Both the position numbers and the translations under genes were made by a program. From the NCBI GenBank assembly GCA_030770535.1, contig JASVEC010000182.1, positions 1 through 35,056 on the forward strand: a stretch of DNA of 35,056 nucleotides. Direction: 5' to 3'. The notes beneath the pieces were generated by a model, which was given only the letters and a program-made list of their open reading frames with translations, made no database searches and was not told the DNA's origin. How positions within the stretch are numbered: the stretch's first letter is position 1; every line of letters begins with the position of its first letter. Below, in pieces: positions 32,955 through 35,056 of the stretch. The stretch is from Batkoa obscura (Eukaryota > Entomophthoromycota > Entomophthoromycetes > Entomophthorales > Batkoaceae).

Positions 32955-34277
32955 ATGATATCAAAATTATCTAGAGTAAATTTCAACCATAAAAACTTCA
33001 ACAATTGAATCACTAACTTTCATTTAGTTCCCCAAATTATCTTTAACATTAAATGCAAAACGATGCCTATCACATACAACTCCAGTTACCAGCTTATTGT
33101 CCATCTATAATCAACCTAAGATTACTTTTATCAAAGGCAAGGGCATGATACTAACGGACAATGATGGTAACAATTATTTAGACATGACAGCAGGTATAGC
33201 TGTAAACGCTTTAGGTCATAGTGATCCAAAAATAAGCCAAATACTTTATCAACAAAGCCAAGAATTGATTCATCTATCGAATTTATACCAACATCCTCAT
33301 TCAATTGAATTAAGTGATAGATTAATTCAATATAGTAATAATGATTTTGATAAAGTATTTATATGTAACAGTGGCACCGAAGCCACCGAAGCAGCATTAA
33401 AATTTAGCCGAAAATACCAATATATCAAATGCGGTAATAAAAGTGAAAAGTTTAATTTTATATCATTTAAAAATGCATTTCATGGTAGAAGCATGGGTGC
33501 TTTAAGTGTTACTGGGAATCAAAAATATCAGTTGGCTTTTGAACCTTTAGTGCCTGGTGTGAAACAATTAGAATTAAATTGTTCCCTAGAAATATTAGAA
33601 AAGAGTTTGGGTAAAGATAGTAATGTAGGTGGTGTAATTGTTGAACCATTCAAGGAGAAGGAGGAATTCATATAGCGAGCTACGAATTTTTAAAAAATTT
33701 AAGGAAGGTGTGTGATAAAAATGATGTCTTATTAATTTATGATGAAATTCAATGTGGTTTAGGTAGAAGTGGTAAATTATGGAGTTATCAACATTATGAA
33801 AATGTAAAGCCAGATATTTTAAATTGTGCTAAACCTTTGGGGAATGGAATACCTATTGGTGCAACCTTAGTTAATAGTAAAGTTGGAGATTGTATTCATG
33901 TAGGTGATCATGGTACCACCTTTGGTGGTAACCCATTGGCATGTGCAGTGGCTAATTATGTAGTCAGTAGGATCAATGAAAAAGAATTTTTAAATAACGT
34001 TGATATGATGGGAGAATATTTAATTAGTGAATTATGTTTATTACAAAATCAATATGCGTCTATTATTAAAGAGGTTAGAGGTAAAGGATTAATGATTGGG
34101 GTGGAGATTCATAAGGGATTTGATGCTAAACAGATAGTACAATTAGGTTTAGACTTAGGGATGTTGATTATTACGTGCGGAGAAAACACGATTAGAATTG
34201 TTCCTCCTTTAATTATTAATCAAGAGTATTCAGACCAATTTTTGAAGATATTTAAACAAATTTTAAATAAACTATAA
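32955..34277 (+). CDS. ARG8: Acetylornithine aminotransferase, mitochondrial
   Basis: PLP enzyme making N-acetylornithine from N-acetylglutamate semialdehyde in mitochondrial arginine synthesis. Exon 1 is 32955-32975; a 52-nt intron precedes exon 2 at 33028. The splice gives MISKLSRFPKLSLTLNAKR, a typical basic presequence, followed by LLSIYNQPKITFIKGKG. Family blocks: YLDMTAGIAVNALGHSDP, NSGTEATEAALKFSRKY, FKNAFHGRSMGALSVTG, IYDEIQCGLGRSGKLW, then LNCAKPLGNGIPIGA with the PLP-binding lysine, and HGTTFGGNPLACAVA. It ends RIVPPLIINQEYSD. Near 33646-33651 the frame slips by one inside the invariant EPIQGEGG: GAACCATTC is seen where GAACCAATTC is expected. Every residue after it is well conserved, so a one-base sequencing or assembly gap is more likely than a dead gene. 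The corrected length would be about 423 residues, typical of the family. The 3' end overlaps the next gene by 6 bp. Confidence 0.93.
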
Positions 34278-35056
34278 GTCATTTAAATCATTTAATTGGG
34301 ATTCTATACCTATAATACTTGTATTAAGTAATATTATATACTTGTTGTAAATAGTTAGTAATTCAACTATTAATAATTTGTAGTAATTATTAGTGTTTAA
34401 TAGTTGATTATTCAATAAATGCTAAAATTACGGTTAGTATAAGAGTAGTCACAGAAATAATAAACTTACAACACAGTCTGTATAAAATTTTAAACTATTT
34501 TTCAATATAGTTAAACCTTGATTCAAATAATCCAACTCGTTTTCATTATTAATTTTATCTTTTTCATCATAAAATACATTTTTCCATAAATCAATTTCAT
34601 CTTTTGTATACCATAAGCGTAATAAATTAACAGTTTTATAATCTAAAGTAAAATCATTATTTAATTGTAAGTCACTAAGAAACATTAATACAAATAAACA
34701 AAATATTATATCAAATAATTTACTTATCCAAATTAAACTCTTTAATAGTTTCTAATTTATTATTTATTATTTGATCATTACTATCCACTAACTTAATCCT
34801 CATAATCAAATTAAGTATGTTACTGTCTATAGGCTCATTACTGGTGCTAATAAATGTGAATAGCTTATCCTTTTCCACCTTCAACAGCTCTAAAAACACA
34901 AAGGAATCCAATTGAATATAGTTAAACATATTTTTATCTAATATAAATCCATATTCCAATAACAGCATTAAATCATTATGTCCCCCATACTGTATAAAAA
35001 TCTAAAAATAAATCAATTTTTTATTTTAATTTATAACACAAAATTATTACTTGTTC
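34272..35056 (-). CDS. SET methyltransferase of the Rubisco-LSMT/SETD type, 3' part
   Basis: Only the C-terminal part lies in the window. Exons on the minus strand: the last 6 nt of an exon at 35051-35056, then 34724-35001, 34470-34674 and 34272-34421, all phase-consistent. The joined start reads EQIFIQYGGHNDLMLLLEYG and then FILDKN. This is the end of a split SET domain: G-E-x-I-F-I-x-Y-G followed by N-x-x-L-L-x-x-Y-G-F, typical of SETD3/4/6, Rkm and Rubisco-LSMT enzymes that methylate lysine (or histidine) in ribosomal proteins, actin or other targets. The remaining ~200 residues, including FNLDNDLQLNNDF and LWYTKDEIDLW, are the helical substrate-binding domain. The substrate cannot be told. 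Its stop codon (34272-34274) interlocks with the ARG8 stop (34275-34277). Confidence 0.82.

Overview
The window is strongly AT-rich nuclear DNA from a fungus. It holds many genes with short introns of roughly 50-80 nt (donors mostly GTAAGN or GTAAAT, ACTAAY-like branch sites). The gene content fits: a mitochondrial pyruvate carrier, mitochondrial acetylornithine aminotransferase, Mediator subunit 13, a TFIIIC-like WD protein, a NIPA-type magnesium transporter, two SET-domain proteins, and a family of regulators carrying the middle homology region (MHR) of fungal zinc-cluster transcription factors. The AT bias, dense short introns and expanded MHR family point to an early-diverging lineage such as Conidiobolus and relatives (Entomophthoromycotina). 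That placement is inference, not shown by the sequence.

Layout. At 0.6-4.1 kb, MPC1 (minus) and a TFIIIC/GTF3C2-like WD gene (plus) are divergent. At 4.4-5.4 kb lies a decayed regulator gene interrupted by a miniature transposon. At 6.2-8.3 kb is a six-exon NIPA Mg2+ transporter (minus). At 8.3-11.4 kb there is gene-poor AT-rich DNA with small relics. At 11.7-20.5 kb, three tandem paralogues (minus) encode MHR proteins with identical three-exon architecture and no zinc cluster; one has an in-frame stop and one has lost a splice acceptor. At 20.5-27.2 kb is gene-poor DNA with one small Trm112-like zinc-ribbon gene. At 27.2-35 kb, a compact housekeeping block holds MED13 (plus), a small SET protein (minus), ARG8 (plus) and the 3' part of a Rubisco-LSMT-type SET methyltransferase (minus). 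The last two overlap by 6 bp at their stop codons.

Fourteen copies of one ~90-110 bp terminal-inverted-repeat MITE lie between 5.0 and 25.4 kb. None lies in the two housekeeping blocks. The window therefore shows a gene-dense conserved compartment and a MITE-rich, regulator-duplicating, decaying compartment.

The most striking single observation is in MPC1. Its conserved STHFWGP motif is built across a 4-nt micro-exon and a 16-nt exon. Second is the regulator array with two different lesions. I saw no phage, CRISPR, rRNA, tRNA or retroelement, and no clear new multi-gene system. All exon joins were read by eye from splice signals, reading frame and family motifs; no search or alignment was run.
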